DNA from: Opitutia bacterium
GTDB taxonomy: Bacteria > Verrucomicrobiota > Verrucomicrobiia > Opitutales > Opitutaceae
NCBI GenBank assembly: GCA_016217595.1
Contig: JACRHS010000007.1
Location: forward strand, 62,001-126,000
Direction of reading: 5' to 3'
DNA: 64,000 bases
Shown here: piece by piece, positions 54,309-63,950 of the stretch
Layout: every line of letters begins with the position of its first letter
Position numbering within the stretch: the first letter of the stretch is position 1
The notes under the pieces: model-generated
The model's database searches: none
What the model saw: the letters and a program-made list of their open reading frames with translations, nothing else
What the model was told of the DNA's origin: nothing
Made by a program: the position numbers and the translations under genes

Positions 54309-56039
54309 TCAGTTGGCGTCGCCGATGGTAATGGAGACCACTTCCTCGATGGTGGTCAAACCGGAGGTGACTTTGCGGGTGCCGTCCTCCCGCATGGTGC
54401 GCATGCCGAGGGAGCGGGCTTTGTCGCGCAACGCCGAGGTGCTCGCGCCGTCGTAGATCATGCGCTGGAGCTCTTCGTTGACGACGAAGATTTCAAAGAT
54501 GCCCATGCGGCCGCGGTAACCGGTGCTGTTGCACTCGGGGCAACCCGGTCCCTGCTTGAACGTGGCGCCCACCGCCTGCGCGGGGTTGATGTTCAACGCG
54601 CGGAGTTGTTTCGGCTCGGGCACGATGGTGCGCGCGCAATGCCGGCAGACTTTGCGCACCAGCCGCTGCGCCATGACCGCGCGCAACGCGGTCGACACCA
54701 GAAACGGCTTCACGCCGATATCGATCAAGCGCGTGACGGCGCCGGGCGCGTCGTTGGTGTGCAGCGTGGAGAACACCATGTGGCCGGTGAGCGAAGCGTT
54801 GATGGCGATTTCCGCCGTCTCCAAATCGCGAATTTCGCCGACCATCACGATATTCGGCGCCTGGCGGAGCATCGCGCGCAACGCCCGGGCAAACGTCATG
54901 CCGACCTCGGAGCGCACCGGCACCTGGTTGATGCCGGAGAGCTGGTACTCGACCGGTTCCTCGACGGTGATGATTTTGCGGTCGGGCTTGTTGATGTAAT
55001 GCAAGCAGCCGTAAAGCGTCGTGGTTTTGCCCGAGCCGGTCGGCCCGGTGACCAGCATGATGCCGTCGGGCAGCGTGATGATGCGCTCGAAAATTTGCTG
55101 GTCGTCGGCGAAGAAACCGAGCTCAGGCAGGCCGAGTTTCAGCCCCTCCTTGTCGAGAATACGCATGACCACGCTCTCGCCGTGCGCCGTGGGCAAGGTA
55201 GACACGCGCAGGTCAAGCTGCCGGCCGGCCACCGTCACCTGAATGCGCCCGTCTTGCGGGATGCGCTTCTCGGCGATGGAGATGTTGGCCATGATCTTGA
55301 GCCGGGAAACGATCGAGAGTTGCAACCGCTTCGGCGGGTTGTCCACTTCGAGCAGCACGCCGTCGATGCGGTACCGCACGCGGAAGCGTTTCTCCAGCGG
55401 CTCCAGATGAATGTCGGACGCGCGCCGCTGAATCGCCTCGAAGATCACCTGGTGCACCAGCTTGATGATCGGCGCGTCGGACTCGTCGATCTCGCCATCG
55501 AGCACGTTGGCATTCTCGTTGGGCACACTGCCGTCGGCGGCCGACTTCAGCGTGATGTTGCCGAACAGTTGATCGAGCGCTGCGTCATCCTTGCCGTAAA
55601 ACCGGTCGATGGCGTGGCGAATGTCCTCGACCGGGGCGAGCGCGGGAATGACCTCGGACCGCAACAAATAGGCGATGCTGTCGATGCCATCCGTTTCGAG
55701 CGGATCGCTGATGGCCACGCGCATCGCACTCCCCTCGCGAGCGTAGGGCATGAGCCCGTAACGCGCCGCCAGCGTGCGCGGCACCACGTCGAGGATGTCG
55801 GTGTTCACATGCAGGTTGGCCAGATCGACCAACGGCATGCCGTACTCCGCGGCCAACAGCTCGGCCACCTGCCGGGCGGTCAGCACGTTTTCATTGATGA
55901 GAAAATCGACCAGCTTGGGCCGCGGGGCATTCAGATCATTGGATTGTGCCAGCCGCTCCTGGGCCGCCGCCACCTGTGCCGGAGTGATCAAACCTTGGTT
56001 GAGCGCGAGTTGAACAACGATTTCTTCCGAGGAGGTCAC
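54309..56039 (-). CDS. PilB/GspE-type assembly ATPase (first copy)
   Basis: A 576-residue assembly ATPase. About 1-150 is a GspE/MshE-type N domain ([20 protein letters not shown], then [20 protein letters not shown]). The core has [20 protein letters not shown] (Walker A), [40 protein letters not shown] (Walker B) and [18 protein letters not shown]. The zinc module is CRHCARTI and [21 protein letters not shown] start at 56039. It is 35 bp after rho. With pilT and the second copy it makes a motor cluster; only one inner-membrane platform gene is seen, so the two ATPases may share it or one may serve another system. Confidence 0.92.
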   Translation of the reverse strand: MTSSEEIVVQLALNQGLITPAQVAAAQERLAQSNDLNAPRPKLVDFLINENVLTARQVAELLAAEYGMPLVDLANLHVNTDILDVVPRTLAARYGLMPYAREGSAMRVAISDPLETDGIDSIAYLLRSEVIPALAPVEDIRHAIDRFYGKDDAALDQLFGNITLKSAADGSVPNENANVLDGEIDESDAPIIKLVHQVIFEAIQRRASDIHLEPLEKRFRVRYRIDGVLLEVDNPPKRLQLSIVSRLKIMANISIAEKRIPQDGRIQVTVAGRQLDLRVSTLPTAHGESVVMRILDKEGLKLGLPELGFFADDQQIFERIITLPDGIMLVTGPTGSGKTTTLYGCLHYINKPDRKIITVEEPVEYQLSGINQVPVRSEVGMTFARALRAMLRQAPNIVMVGEIRDLETAEIAINASLTGHMVFSTLHTNDAPGAVTRLIDIGVKPFLVSTALRAVMAQRLVRKVCRHCARTIVPEPKQLRALNINPAQAVGATFKQGPGCPECNSTGYRGRMGIFEIFVVNEELQRMIYDGASTSALRDKARSLGMRTMREDGTRKVTSGLTTIEEVVSITIGDAN

Positions 56040-56074
56040 GAGGTGGCGGGGTTGCGGGGCGAAAGGCGACAGCG

Positions 56075-58081
56075 TCAGGTGCGCGAAAGGCCGAGGAGGA
56101 ATTCGGCGTTGGTGCGCGTCTTTTTGAGACGCTGGATGAGCATGTCCATCGACTCGATGGGACCGAGGCCCTGCATCGCGCGCCGCAGGCTGTAGATGCG
56201 CTGCATTTCCTCGGGATGGTAGATCAACTCCTCTTTGCGCGTGCCCGAGCGGTCGATGTTGATCGCCGGGAAAATGCGCTTGTCGGAGAGGCCGCGGTCG
56301 AGATGGAGCTCCATGTTGCCGGTGCCTTTGAACTCCTCGAAGATGACTTCGTCCATGCGGCTGCCGGTGTCGATCAACGCGGTGCCGAGCACGGTGAGAC
56401 TGCCGCCGCCCTCGATGTTGCGCGCCGCGCCAAAGAAGCGCTTCGGTTTCTGCAATGCCGTGGCTTCGATACCGCCCGACATGATCTTGCCGGAGTTGGA
56501 GGCGAGCGCGTTGTAAGCGCGGCCGAGGCGGGTGATGGAATCGAGCAGGATCACGACGTGCTGGCCCATTTCGACCAGACGCTTGGCTTTCTCGCTGACC
56601 ATCTCAGCGGCGTGCACGTGGCTTTCCGGCATCTCGTCAAACGTGGAGGCAACGATCTCGCCCTTGGTGTGCCGTTTGAAGTCGGTGACTTCCTCGGGGC
56701 GCTCGTCGACGAGCAGAATAATCAAGATTGCCTCGGGATAATTCGCGGTGATCGAGTTGGCGATGTTGTGCAGAAGCACGGTTTTGCCGGTGCGCGGCGG
56801 CGACACGATCAACCCGCGCTGGCCGAAACCGATGGGCGTCAAAATATCGACCGCCCGCATCGAGACCTCCTTGGCGTGCACCTCGGGAGCCTCCACTAAA
56901 ATGCGGCGGAGCGGATAATAAGGTGTGAGTTCCTCGAAGGGCGTGATCTTGGCGATTTCCTCCGGCGGCAGGCCCATCGCGCGCTCGACACGCACGACCG
57001 ACGGGCAGCGCTCCTGACCCTGCGGCGCCTGCAACAACACTTCGAGCTCATGCCCGCGCTTCAAACCGTAGCGTTTGACGAGGCTCTCGGGCAGGTACGC
57101 GTCCTCTGGATAGAGGCGGTACTGCACACCCTTGTGGACGATGAAACCATAGCCGCGGTCGGTGAGATCGAGCAGACCGCGATCGCGCAACGGCCGCTTG
57201 GCTGCCGCGGCGGCGGCGAAAATCTGCTGAATGATCTGCTTGCGGGGCGGCGGCGCTCCGTTGATCGAAACGCCGAGCTGGCGGGCAAACGCCACCAGAT
57301 CCGCCATGTTGAGCGAGTAAAATTGATCGAGGAAGATCGGCTCGCCCTGCGCGCTGCCGGATAATTCAGCGGCCCGGGCATCGAGTGCAGCAAGGTCGTT
57401 GAATTTGGACGGATCGGGAAGATCGCCAAAAACAGGAGCGAAAACGGGCGGCGGCGGCTGCGGCGGGAACTGCGAGGGGCGATCCTGTCCGCCACCTCCG
57501 CCGCCCCCGCCTCCACGCTGCTGCTTCCACTTCTTTTTCTCTTTTTTCAGATTCTTCCAATAATTCCGGTCCTTGATGAACGGCTTGCCCCCCTGCTGTT
57601 GTTGTGGGTGCGATTGAGCCGGGCCCTCCTGCGCGGAGGCCGCTGCCTCATTATCGTTACCGCGATCCGCTGGCGCGGCCGGCTCCGATTCGACACCGGC
57701 CGACGATGCGGCGGGAGTGTCCTTCACGGCTGGTGCTTCGCTGGGCGCGGAGGCCACAGGCTCGGGCGCGCGCTCGACCGGGCGAACCGGCTCGGGTGCG
57801 GGCGGCGGCGGTGTCGGCACAAATACCTTTACTGGCTCGGGTGCGGGCGGCGGAGCCACTTCACGGGGTTCAGCCGCAGCCGGAGCCTCGGGCGCGCTGA
57901 ACAACTCCGGAGTTTCTTCGCGCGGCGCGGCGGCTTTGGTCGCAGCTGTCTTCTTGGCGGGCTTGGCCTTGCGGACAGGGCCGCGGCGGGCACGGGTACC
58001 CTTTTTCACGGCAGAGCCCTCGGCGGCATCGTCGCTTGAGGAAGCGGTGTCGTCGGAATCGGTCTTGGGAGGAAGATCCAT
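56075..58081 (-). CDS. rho: Transcription termination factor Rho with long disordered N terminus
   Basis: A 668-residue Rho; E. coli Rho is 419. Residues 1 to about 230 are low-complexity: acidic, then basic ([19 protein letters not shown]), then Pro/Ala-rich, a QQQQ run, a basic [11 protein letters not shown] stretch and nine glycines at 190-198. About 250-300 is the Rho N-terminal helical part, about 305-375 the RNA-binding cold-shock-like domain ([14 protein letters not shown]), and 380-668 the ATPase with [17 protein letters not shown] (Walker A, about 427-443), [14 protein letters not shown] (Walker B) and [13 protein letters not shown]. The core is complete, so it should be functional. 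It is 64 bp after coaE and 35 bp before the pilus ATPase genes. Confidence 0.96.
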   Translation of the reverse strand: MDLPPKTDSDDTASSSDDAAEGSAVKKGTRARRGPVRKAKPAKKTAATKAAAPREETPELFSAPEAPAAAEPREVAPPPAPEPVKVFVPTPPPPAPEPVRPVERAPEPVASAPSEAPAVKDTPAASSAGVESEPAAPADRGNDNEAAASAQEGPAQSHPQQQQGGKPFIKDRNYWKNLKKEKKKWKQQRGGGGGGGGGQDRPSQFPPQPPPPVFAPVFGDLPDPSKFNDLAALDARAAELSGSAQGEPIFLDQFYSLNMADLVAFARQLGVSINGAPPPRKQIIQQIFAAAAAAKRPLRDRGLLDLTDRGYGFIVHKGVQYRLYPEDAYLPESLVKRYGLKRGHELEVLLQAPQGQERCPSVVRVERAMGLPPEEIAKITPFEELTPYYPLRRILVEAPEVHAKEVSMRAVDILTPIGFGQRGLIVSPPRTGKTVLLHNIANSITANYPEAILIILLVDERPEEVTDFKRHTKGEIVASTFDEMPESHVHAAEMVSEKAKRLVEMGQHVVILLDSITRLGRAYNALASNSGKIMSGGIEATALQKPKRFFGAARNIEGGGSLTVLGTALIDTGSRMDEVIFEEFKGTGNMELHLDRGLSDKRIFPAINIDRSGTRKEELIYHPEEMQRIYSLRRAMQGLGPIESMDMLIQRLKKTRTNAEFLLGLSRT

Positions 58082-58145
58082 AGGATGGTTTGATTAAAGC
58101 GATCCCACGGCCGGACGGCTCGGGGGGAAAAGACGTGGTGGCGGC

Positions 58146-58730
58146 TCAACGGGTAACACCGATCCGCGTCACAAGGTGCGAAATCTGTTCGCGGAGGAAA
58201 TCGGTTGTACCGTCGTTGGACAGCACGAAATCAGAAAGTTCAATTTTACGCGCTAGAGGCAATTGCTTGGAGATTCGTTGAACGGCGAGCTCGCGTGCCA
58301 GTCCACGCCGCTCCAGCCGGGCAAGTTGCAGGTCCGGAGCACACGAGACGCACACGACGAAATCAAACCAATTCTCCAAACCTTTCTCGAAGAGTAATGG
58401 AATCTCGATCACCCACGCCGCCTCCGGCGCGGTTTGCACCCGGGCTTGCCAGCGTGCGCGGACTTGCGGATGAATGAGTTCCTCCAGCCATTGGCGCGCC
58501 GCGTCGTCGACAAACACCATGTCGGCCAGCCGCGGGCGGTCGATTGTCCCCGCTGCCGTCACCACGGTCGGACCAAAGCGCTCCCGGATGCGCGCAATCA
58601 CCGCCGGATCGGGCAGGATCTCCTCGCGCACCAATGCATCCGCATCGATTCGTCGAAAGCCAAACTGCTCGAACATACAGGCCGCGGTGGATTTGCCGCA
58701 ACCGATCCCTCCGGTGAGTCCCAAAAGCAT
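58146..58730 (-). CDS. coaE: Dephospho-CoA kinase
   Basis: A 194-residue kinase for the last step of CoA synthesis. LGLTGGIGCGKSTAACMFEQ at the N terminus is the P-loop with the family GGIGxGKS; RRIDADALVREEI and IEIPLLFEKGLENWFDFVVC follow in order. I chose the ATG at 58730, directly before the P-loop strand; an in-frame ATG 63 bp upstream has no family-like sequence. It is the first gene of the reverse run coaE-rho-pilus genes and is divergent from the HD-domain gene. Confidence 0.95.
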   Translation of the reverse strand: MLLGLTGGIGCGKSTAACMFEQFGFRRIDADALVREEILPDPAVIARIRERFGPTVVTAAGTIDRPRLADMVFVDDAARQWLEELIHPQVRARWQARVQTAPEAAWVIEIPLLFEKGLENWFDFVVCVSCAPDLQLARLERRGLARELAVQRISKQLPLARKIELSDFVLSNDGTTDFLREQISHLVTRIGVTR

Positions 58731-58842
58731 ACGTGATTGTGCCGCGCCGGGCAGTTGCAGAAATTGCGCTTGCCGGTACATTCCGCAAATCATTTATCAA
58801 TCAGGTCCAAGCCATTCAACCCCAGCGCCCCGCCCCGCGTTC

Positions 58843-59694
58843 ATGCCCATTTCCACCGATACCAAACGCACCTCTGCCGTGGTCGCTGCTGTGCGCGAAC
58901 TCTACGAGAAAGCGTTCCCCGGGGAATCAACTGAGGTCATCGAGCGGTTGTTTGCCGACGCCGAGGCGATGTTTTGCGGCCGCTATTACGATTACCAGGC
59001 GATCGATCTCGTCTATCACGATTTCGAGCACACCCTTCAGGCCACGCTCTGCTACGCGAATATTTTTGTCGGCCGGCACCTGGCGCGAGCGACTCCCGAG
59101 CTGCCCCGGCGCTACTTTGAACTCGGTCTGGCGGCCGCCCTGCTCCACGACACCGGCTATTTAAAACTACGCTCTGATCGCGACGGTACCTGCGCCAAGT
59201 TCACCAAAGTTCATGTCTTGCGCAGCTGCGCCTTCGCCGCGAGCTACCTGCCCACGCTCGGCTTCACTTTTCGCGAAATCGAGATTGTCACCGGAGCCAT
59301 CCGCTGCACCGGGCCCTCCCCCAAGATTGCCCAGCTCTATTTCGTCTCACCCATGGACAAGCTGGTCGGCTGCATGCTCGTCACCGGCGATTTCCTCGGG
59401 CAAATGGCGGCGGCGGATTACCCGGACGAACTCGAAGCGCTTTACCGCGAGTTCGAGGAAACCGACAACTACTACCACGTCCCCCCGGCCGAACGCGAAT
59501 TTCGCTCCGCCGCGGAACTGATCGCGAAAACTCCCGGCTTTTGGTCTGCTTTTGTCCGCCCCCGGCTTGAACACGAATTCGAGGGCGTCTACCGCTTCCT
59601 TGCTTCACCGTATCCCGACGGACCCAATCCCTACCTCGACGCCATCGAGCGGAATATTGCCATCATCCGTCAACGCCCGGCTGGCCGCACATGA
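58843..59694 (+). CDS. HD-domain metal-dependent phosphohydrolase-like protein
   Basis: A 283-residue protein with an HD-superfamily core. YHDFEHTLQATLC at about 62-74 and AAALLHDTGYLKL at about 99-111 give the His and HD metal ligands, as in metal-dependent phosphohydrolases and PDEase-like domains. No accompanying regulatory domain is seen. Members hydrolyse cyclic nucleotides or nucleoside phosphates; the substrate here is unknown. The gene lies 12 bp before comM and is probably co-transcribed with it. Confidence 0.75.
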   Translation: MPISTDTKRTSAVVAAVRELYEKAFPGESTEVIERLFADAEAMFCGRYYDYQAIDLVYHDFEHTLQATLCYANIFVGRHLARATPELPRRYFELGLAAALLHDTGYLKLRSDRDGTCAKFTKVHVLRSCAFAASYLPTLGFTFREIEIVTGAIRCTGPSPKIAQLYFVSPMDKLVGCMLVTGDFLGQMAAADYPDELEALYREFEETDNYYHVPPAEREFRSAAELIAKTPGFWSAFVRPRLEHEFEGVYRFLASPYPDGPNPYLDAIERNIAIIRQRPAGRT

Positions 59695-59706
59695 ACACCC
59701 CCTCCC

Positions 59707-61242
59707 ATGCTCGCCACCATCCTCTCTGCCGCGCTGCAAGGCATCGCGGCCGAACCGGTCCAGGTTGAAGTCAATACCGGCGAAGCCGGTCGCCCCGAGA
59801 TCGTGCTCGTCGGCCTGCCCGACGCTGGCGTCAAGGAGTCGGAAGACCGCGTCACGTCCGCCGTCGGCAATAGCGGTTTCAAAATGCCGCGCACACGCAC
59901 GACGATCAATCTCGCGCCGGGTCATCTGCGCAAGGAAGGCCCGCTCTACGATCTGCCCATCGCCCTCGCGTTGCTCGTCTCCACCGATCAGTTGAAGACC
60001 GAAGCGCTGGCCGACTATCTCATCGCCGGCGAACTCAGCCTCTCCGGCGCCACCCGGCCCATCCGCGGCGCCCTGGCGATGGCCCGACTCGCCCGCCAGC
60101 TCGGCAAACGCGGCATCCTTCTGCCCGCCGGCTCCGCCGCCGAAGCCGCCCTCGTCGACGGCATCGCCGTTTACGCCATCGATTCACTCGACCGTGCCGT
60201 GCGTTTCCTCACCGGCGAAAAACCGCTCGAACCGCTTTCGCCCCGCGCGCTTCAAACCGGCGCCGCGGCGACGACCGGCGAGATCGATTTCGCCGAGATC
60301 AAAGGCCAGGCCGCGCTGCGCCGCGCCGTCGAGGTTGCCGTGAGCGGCGGACACAACCTGCTTATGATCGGACCTCCCGGCTCCGGCAAATCAATGGTCG
60401 CAAAACGCATTCCGACCATCATGCCCGCGCCGACGACCGACGAATATCTGGAAATTCTCAGCATCCACTCCGCCGCCGGCCGTACGCTCAACGGCGAGCT
60501 CGGCTGGGGCAGCCGGCCGTTTCGTTGCCCGCATCACACGGTTTCCGACGTCGCCCTGCTCGGCGGCGGCACCATGCCCGGCCCCGGCGAAATCTCTCTC
60601 GCGCACCACGGCGTTCTCTTCCTCGACGAACTGCCGGAATTCAAACGATCCGCTCTGGAAGTCATGCGACAACCGCTCGAAGACGGCGAAGTTTCCATTT
60701 CCCGCGCCGCCGGCAAAGTCACTCTGCCGTGTTGTTTCATGCTCGTTGCCGCGATGAACCCCTGCCCCTGCGGTTATCTCGGCGACACCAAACACGAGTG
60801 TCGTTGCACGCCGACGCAGATCCAACGCTACCGCGCACGCGTCAGCGGACCGCTGCTCGACCGCATCGATCTGCATGTCGAAGCGCCCTCGGTGTCGGTG
60901 GGCGATCTGCGTTCGCATCAGCCGGGCGAAGGTTCGGTCCCGATGCGGGCTCGCGTTCACGCCGCCCGTGAGCGTCAGCACCGCCGCTTCGGCGCGGGCA
61001 AGACCACCATCAACGCCCGGATGTCACATGCGCTGATCCGGCAACATTGCGCGCTCGACGCCGCGCTCGGCGAACTCCTGCAGCAGGCGATGGAGCAACT
61101 CCACCTCTCCGCGCGTGCCTACGACCGTATTCTAAAAGTCGCCCGCACCATCGCCGACCTGGCTGATTCCGATAAAATCCAGGCCCCCCATCTCCTCGAA
61201 GCCATCCAGTACCGCAGCCTGGATCGGAATCTGTTTTACTGA
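59707..61242 (+). CDS. comM: YifB/ComM-family Mg-chelatase-like AAA+ ATPase
   Basis: A 511-residue AAA+ protein. The N-terminal part ([20 protein letters not shown] and [20 protein letters not shown]) is the family ChlI-like leader. The AAA+ core has [20 protein letters not shown] (Walker A), [15 protein letters not shown] and [19 protein letters not shown] (Walker B), and [18 protein letters not shown] (sensor with paired Cys). The C-terminal helical lid contains [20 protein letters not shown]. In transformable bacteria ComM is a helicase that aids branch migration of incoming DNA. Type IV pilus genes nearby fit a DNA-uptake role (inference). Its last codons are part of the 21-bp repeat at 61225-61245. 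Confidence 0.93.
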   Translation: MLATILSAALQGIAAEPVQVEVNTGEAGRPEIVLVGLPDAGVKESEDRVTSAVGNSGFKMPRTRTTINLAPGHLRKEGPLYDLPIALALLVSTDQLKTEALADYLIAGELSLSGATRPIRGALAMARLARQLGKRGILLPAGSAAEAALVDGIAVYAIDSLDRAVRFLTGEKPLEPLSPRALQTGAAATTGEIDFAEIKGQAALRRAVEVAVSGGHNLLMIGPPGSGKSMVAKRIPTIMPAPTTDEYLEILSIHSAAGRTLNGELGWGSRPFRCPHHTVSDVALLGGGTMPGPGEISLAHHGVLFLDELPEFKRSALEVMRQPLEDGEVSISRAAGKVTLPCCFMLVAAMNPCPCGYLGDTKHECRCTPTQIQRYRARVSGPLLDRIDLHVEAPSVSVGDLRSHQPGEGSVPMRARVHAARERQHRRFGAGKTTINARMSHALIRQHCALDAALGELLQQAMEQLHLSARAYDRILKVARTIADLADSDKIQAPHLLEAIQYRSLDRNLFY

Positions 61243-61245
61243 TAC
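61225..61245. repeat. Direct repeat, left copy (comM 3' end)
   Basis: A 21-bp sequence beginning CGGAATCTG and ending ACTGATAC covers the last six comM codons, the stop and three more bases. An identical copy occurs at 62952-62972, and the two bracket about 1.7 kb containing the haem-motif protein gene. The left copy is coding; the right one is intergenic. Confidence 0.9.
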
Positions 61246-61496
61246 TGCCCTCCGGTTTTGCCGGCAGGATATCAGCAGCAAACTGACTGGCTCACGCATA
61301 GTCGCACCCCCGCTGCGCCGAAGCGCTGTGCAAACATGTTCCGTCACTTGACGGCTGATGGTTCCGAGACACCTGTGTCCTCCTTATGGGTGAAGCAGCC
61401 ATGCTAACCAGACCGCTGATTGTTTCGCCACAGACACGGACTCCCCTCAGGGGGCATTCATTCCCCAGCACGTAATCCAGCCCAGCTCACAAAATC
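61246..61496. other. Gap between comM and the haem-motif protein gene
   Basis: A 251-bp region without a gene. Near the left end CTGCCCTCCGG and CCGGCAGG flank TTTTG as a weak stem-loop that could end comM transcription. GACACCTGTGTC (61370-61381) is a short palindrome, possibly a regulatory site. No clear promoter boxes were found by eye. It belongs to the segment bracketed by the 21-bp direct repeats. Confidence 0.4.
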
Positions 61497-62951
61497 ATGA
61501 AAAAAGATCCCGCTCAAACCACGCTTGTCGCAGTCGCTCTCGGCCTATGTTTCGCCGCTTTCCCCTGCACGCTTTCTGCGGCCTCGTCTACCGCAACCCC
61601 CGAGGCGTGCCCGCCTCCTGCGTGGGCCAAACAATTGGCTCAATATCTCTTGCCTGGGACGGCCTTCCCAACGACCGAGCCCCTCAATGATGGCCAGTTT
61701 CATCAATGGTCCTGGGAGGCATTCGTGTGGGCAACCGCGCTGGATAGCAGCGGCACCCCGCAGTTCATGAGTCTCGGCACCCCGGCAGATCTCTTGAGCA
61801 GCGCGCCTCACGCCATTAAAAAGGGGCCGCACCAACTGAAGCTCGCGCTTCGCTCATCGCAGAAACACGGTACGCCGGGATACACCGAAGGAGCCGGCGC
61901 AATCGTCGAAGCCGACGGCAATATGCTCGTCGCACAAAACGGCACACCCGTTTACGCCTCGGTACACTTCAACGCTTCTTATGCTCAAACCGCGAAGCAG
62001 AATCTACTCATCACGGGCGCGTTTGATGCGAACGCGCAGAAAGACGATTATTTCTCGGTCGGCGCGGCGGTCTTCAAGGCCACCTGGCTGGCGCTCAATC
62101 CCGCGACACAATCATGGGCCGCTGGCACCTACAGCACTCCGCCGCCTACCGGCGCCTACGTCACGCAAGCACAAGTGCCTGTGCTGACAGCCGAGGTAAT
62201 CGACGGTTTTACCATTATCCACCCGGTCATTCCCCAAAAACTCGTCACGATCAACGTCGCCCTCGTCGGCCTGCACGTTGTCGGTTACGCCAACAATCAT
62301 CCGGAATTTCTTTGGGGCACCTTCGAGCACAACCTCAACGCCCCGATGATTCCGGACAACACGTTCACAACCGCGCTCACTCCCGATCCGAAAAACTACA
62401 CCTTCTACTCCGGCGGGACTCCCTACACCAAAGTGAATCTGGCCAACCAAAATCCCGGCACCACCCCGACATTGAATGTCGCCACGCAAACCCTCTCACC
62501 GGTCACAAACGTCGTGTTGTTAAACGCGACCGGCGGGGAAAATTTCTCCCCGAAAGGGCCGGCCAACATCGCGGCGCTAAACGCCGCCGGACAGGCTTTC
62601 TTCGCCAGCCAGACCAATCCCACTCAGGCGCTCTTCGCCAACTACCGCCTGATCGGCACCGTGTGGCTCAAGCCTAATTCCTACTCCGTCAAAACCACGG
62701 CTGCCGATGCCGTCGGCTCAGTCAATCTCGCCAACTCCACCGCGGAGACGTTCCAACAAGTCGCCACCAATGCCGTCGCGAAAAACAACCAGAACTGTTT
62801 CAGCTGCCACAACGCCACGTCGTACAGTTATCAGGCGATCCCGCACGCGGTCCGCCGCGTTGCGATCAGTCACGTTCTGAGCCAGGGGCTCCCCGCCTAC
62901 GGGGTACCAAACCAGATACCGAGCCTCCCGCTGATTCCCGGCCTGAAATAG
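61497..62951 (+). CDS. Secreted protein with a C-terminal haem-binding motif
   Basis: A 484-residue exported protein: signal peptide at 1-28 (LVAVALGLCFAAFPCTLSAA). The main body (about 40-430) is rich in Thr, Asn and Pro, mostly beta, with no family I know; it contains SWEAFVWATALDSSGTPQFM and ALNPATQSWAAGTYST. At about 438-442 the motif CFSCH in NNQNCFSCHNATSY is a c-type haem site, followed by a short C terminus with His residues that could be the axial partner. A Met ligand is not obvious. Base composition (hand count of four sampled lines about 57% G+C, against about 72% in two comM lines) and the flanking direct repeats suggest later acquisition. It may be an electron-transfer or oxidase-like protein. 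Confidence 0.65.
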   Translation: MKKDPAQTTLVAVALGLCFAAFPCTLSAASSTATPEACPPPAWAKQLAQYLLPGTAFPTTEPLNDGQFHQWSWEAFVWATALDSSGTPQFMSLGTPADLLSSAPHAIKKGPHQLKLALRSSQKHGTPGYTEGAGAIVEADGNMLVAQNGTPVYASVHFNASYAQTAKQNLLITGAFDANAQKDDYFSVGAAVFKATWLALNPATQSWAAGTYSTPPPTGAYVTQAQVPVLTAEVIDGFTIIHPVIPQKLVTINVALVGLHVVGYANNHPEFLWGTFEHNLNAPMIPDNTFTTALTPDPKNYTFYSGGTPYTKVNLANQNPGTTPTLNVATQTLSPVTNVVLLNATGGENFSPKGPANIAALNAAGQAFFASQTNPTQALFANYRLIGTVWLKPNSYSVKTTAADAVGSVNLANSTAETFQQVATNAVAKNNQNCFSCHNATSYSYQAIPHAVRRVAISHVLSQGLPAYGVPNQIPSLPLIPGLK

Positions 62952-62972
62952 CGGAATCTGTTTTACTGATAC
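62952..62972. repeat. Direct repeat, right copy
   Basis: The identical right copy of the 21-bp element; it begins one base after the haem-motif protein stop codon. Bases beyond each copy do not match, so the repeat is exactly 21 bp as far as I can see. Confidence 0.9.
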
Positions 62973-62984
62973 GGCAGCATACGC

Positions 62985-63012
62985 AGCGCCTGCCTGCCAA
63001 TGGCCAGGCGCT
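62985..63012. repeat. Inverted repeat in the convergent gap
   Basis: AGCGCCTG (62985-62992) pairs with CAGGCGCT (63005-63012) over a 12-base loop. It lies between two converging genes and may act as a hairpin for either transcript; there is no T-run. Confidence 0.45.
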
Positions 63013-63039
63013 CCCGCACAAATCAATCTGTTGTGTCGC

Positions 63040-63068
63040 GGAACAGCGGCGGTGTACCCCGCTGTTCC
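63040..63068. terminator. Strong hairpin between converging genes
   Basis: GGAACAGCGG (63040-63049) pairs perfectly with CCGCTGTTCC (63059-63068) over a 9-base loop, just after the end of the DUF4412-like gene (reverse). No T-run follows on either side, so it may be a Rho-aided or mRNA-stabilising hairpin rather than a classical terminator. Confidence 0.5.
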
Positions 63069-63094
63069 CTGCATCAGTGGGGAGACGCCTTCGC

Positions 63095-63796
63095 TCAGTT
63101 GCCGCGGTTGAAGGGATTTTTGCCTCCGGGCATGCCCTGCATCATCGCCCCCATATCAAAGAGTCTATACTCGGCCGGAGGCGCAAAGAGTGCATCGGGT
63201 TGCGCGGCCTTCTCGACCCTGGTCGCTTCCATCCGAAAAACTTCTTTGCCGGCGGCGTCTTTCTCCACGACACGCAACGGGAATCCTTCGACACCCGCCA
63301 ACGCCTTCTCCCACGTCGATTGCGGCGGCGGCCGGCCGCCCATCGGCGAAGCCGCTCCGCCCATCCCGATGAATGAGCCCAGCCCTTCAGCCAGCCACAT
63401 CTCGGTCGTCTTGCCGTTTACTTTCACCGTGCAGAGCTGGCAGAGGTAACCGAGGATTTTTTCCGTCTGCCCGGTCTTCTCCAATTTGGCCTCCGTCGCC
63501 TCCTGCTTGGCCGCGGCCGCAGCATCGCGCATCGGCATAACCATGTACATCTGTTGCTCCGGCATCATCACTGTCACCTGCCGCTTCTCGAGGTCGAGGA
63601 TGCTGCCCATGGTTTTTTCGCCCATCGCCATATCCATGCGCTGCAACTTGCCCTTCATCGCAAGATCGAGCTTCTGCGTGCGGCCTTTGGCGGTGGTGAT
63701 ATTCAACGAAATTTTGCCTTCGAACGGATCGGCGGCAAAGACGGTGGAACTAATCAACGCGCCCATCAGGACGCAAACCAGGGTAAGTTGTTTCAT
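63095..63796 (-). CDS. Secreted DUF4412-like protein
   Basis: A 233-residue exported protein with signal peptide KQLTLVCVLMGALISSTVFA. The mature part is mostly beta: EGKISLNITTAKGRTQKLDL, MGEKTMGSILDLEKRQVTVM, QQMYMVMPM and a central KILGYLCQLCTVKVNGKTTE, the layout of the DUF4412 family, whose structure resembles lipoprotein-carrier folds. The C terminus is Met/Gly-rich (MGAMMQGMPGGKNPFNRGN), which could bind metal such as copper, but that is only a guess. I prefer the ATG at 63796, next to the signal core, to one 48 bp upstream. It is convergent with the haem-motif gene and close to tRNA-Arg. Confidence 0.75.
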   Translation of the reverse strand: MKQLTLVCVLMGALISSTVFAADPFEGKISLNITTAKGRTQKLDLAMKGKLQRMDMAMGEKTMGSILDLEKRQVTVMMPEQQMYMVMPMRDAAAAAKQEATEAKLEKTGQTEKILGYLCQLCTVKVNGKTTEMWLAEGLGSFIGMGGAASPMGGRPPPQSTWEKALAGVEGFPLRVVEKDAAGKEVFRMEATRVEKAAQPDALFAPPAEYRLFDMGAMMQGMPGGKNPFNRGN

Positions 63797-63875
63797 GGCG
63801 GTCAACAGCGTAACCAAGAAGCCCGGCTTCACAAGTTCCAGCAATACTTCTCGCCAATTACTTCCTGCGGGGAAG

Positions 63876-63950
63876 TGGTGCGCCCGGCGGGAATTGAACC
63901 CACATCACCGGCTTCGGAGACCGGCACACTATCCATTGTGCTACAGGCGC
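63876..63950 (-). tRNA. tRNA-Arg (anticodon CCG)
   Basis: The reverse strand folds into a full cloverleaf. The acceptor stem is GCGCCTG with CGGGCGC (one G-T pair). The D arm has GCAC/GTGT, the anticodon arm CCGGT-CTCCGAA-GCCGG with anticodon CCG for the CGG codon, and the T arm GTGGG-TTCAATT-CCCGC. The discriminator is A, and CCA is encoded. 75 nt including CCA. Confidence 0.97.

Noticed and set aside
62952-63068. Integron attC-like site suggested by two inverted repeats after the haem-motif gene
   Set aside because: No GTTRRRY core sites and no integron integrase; the stems fit ordinary convergent-gene hairpins.
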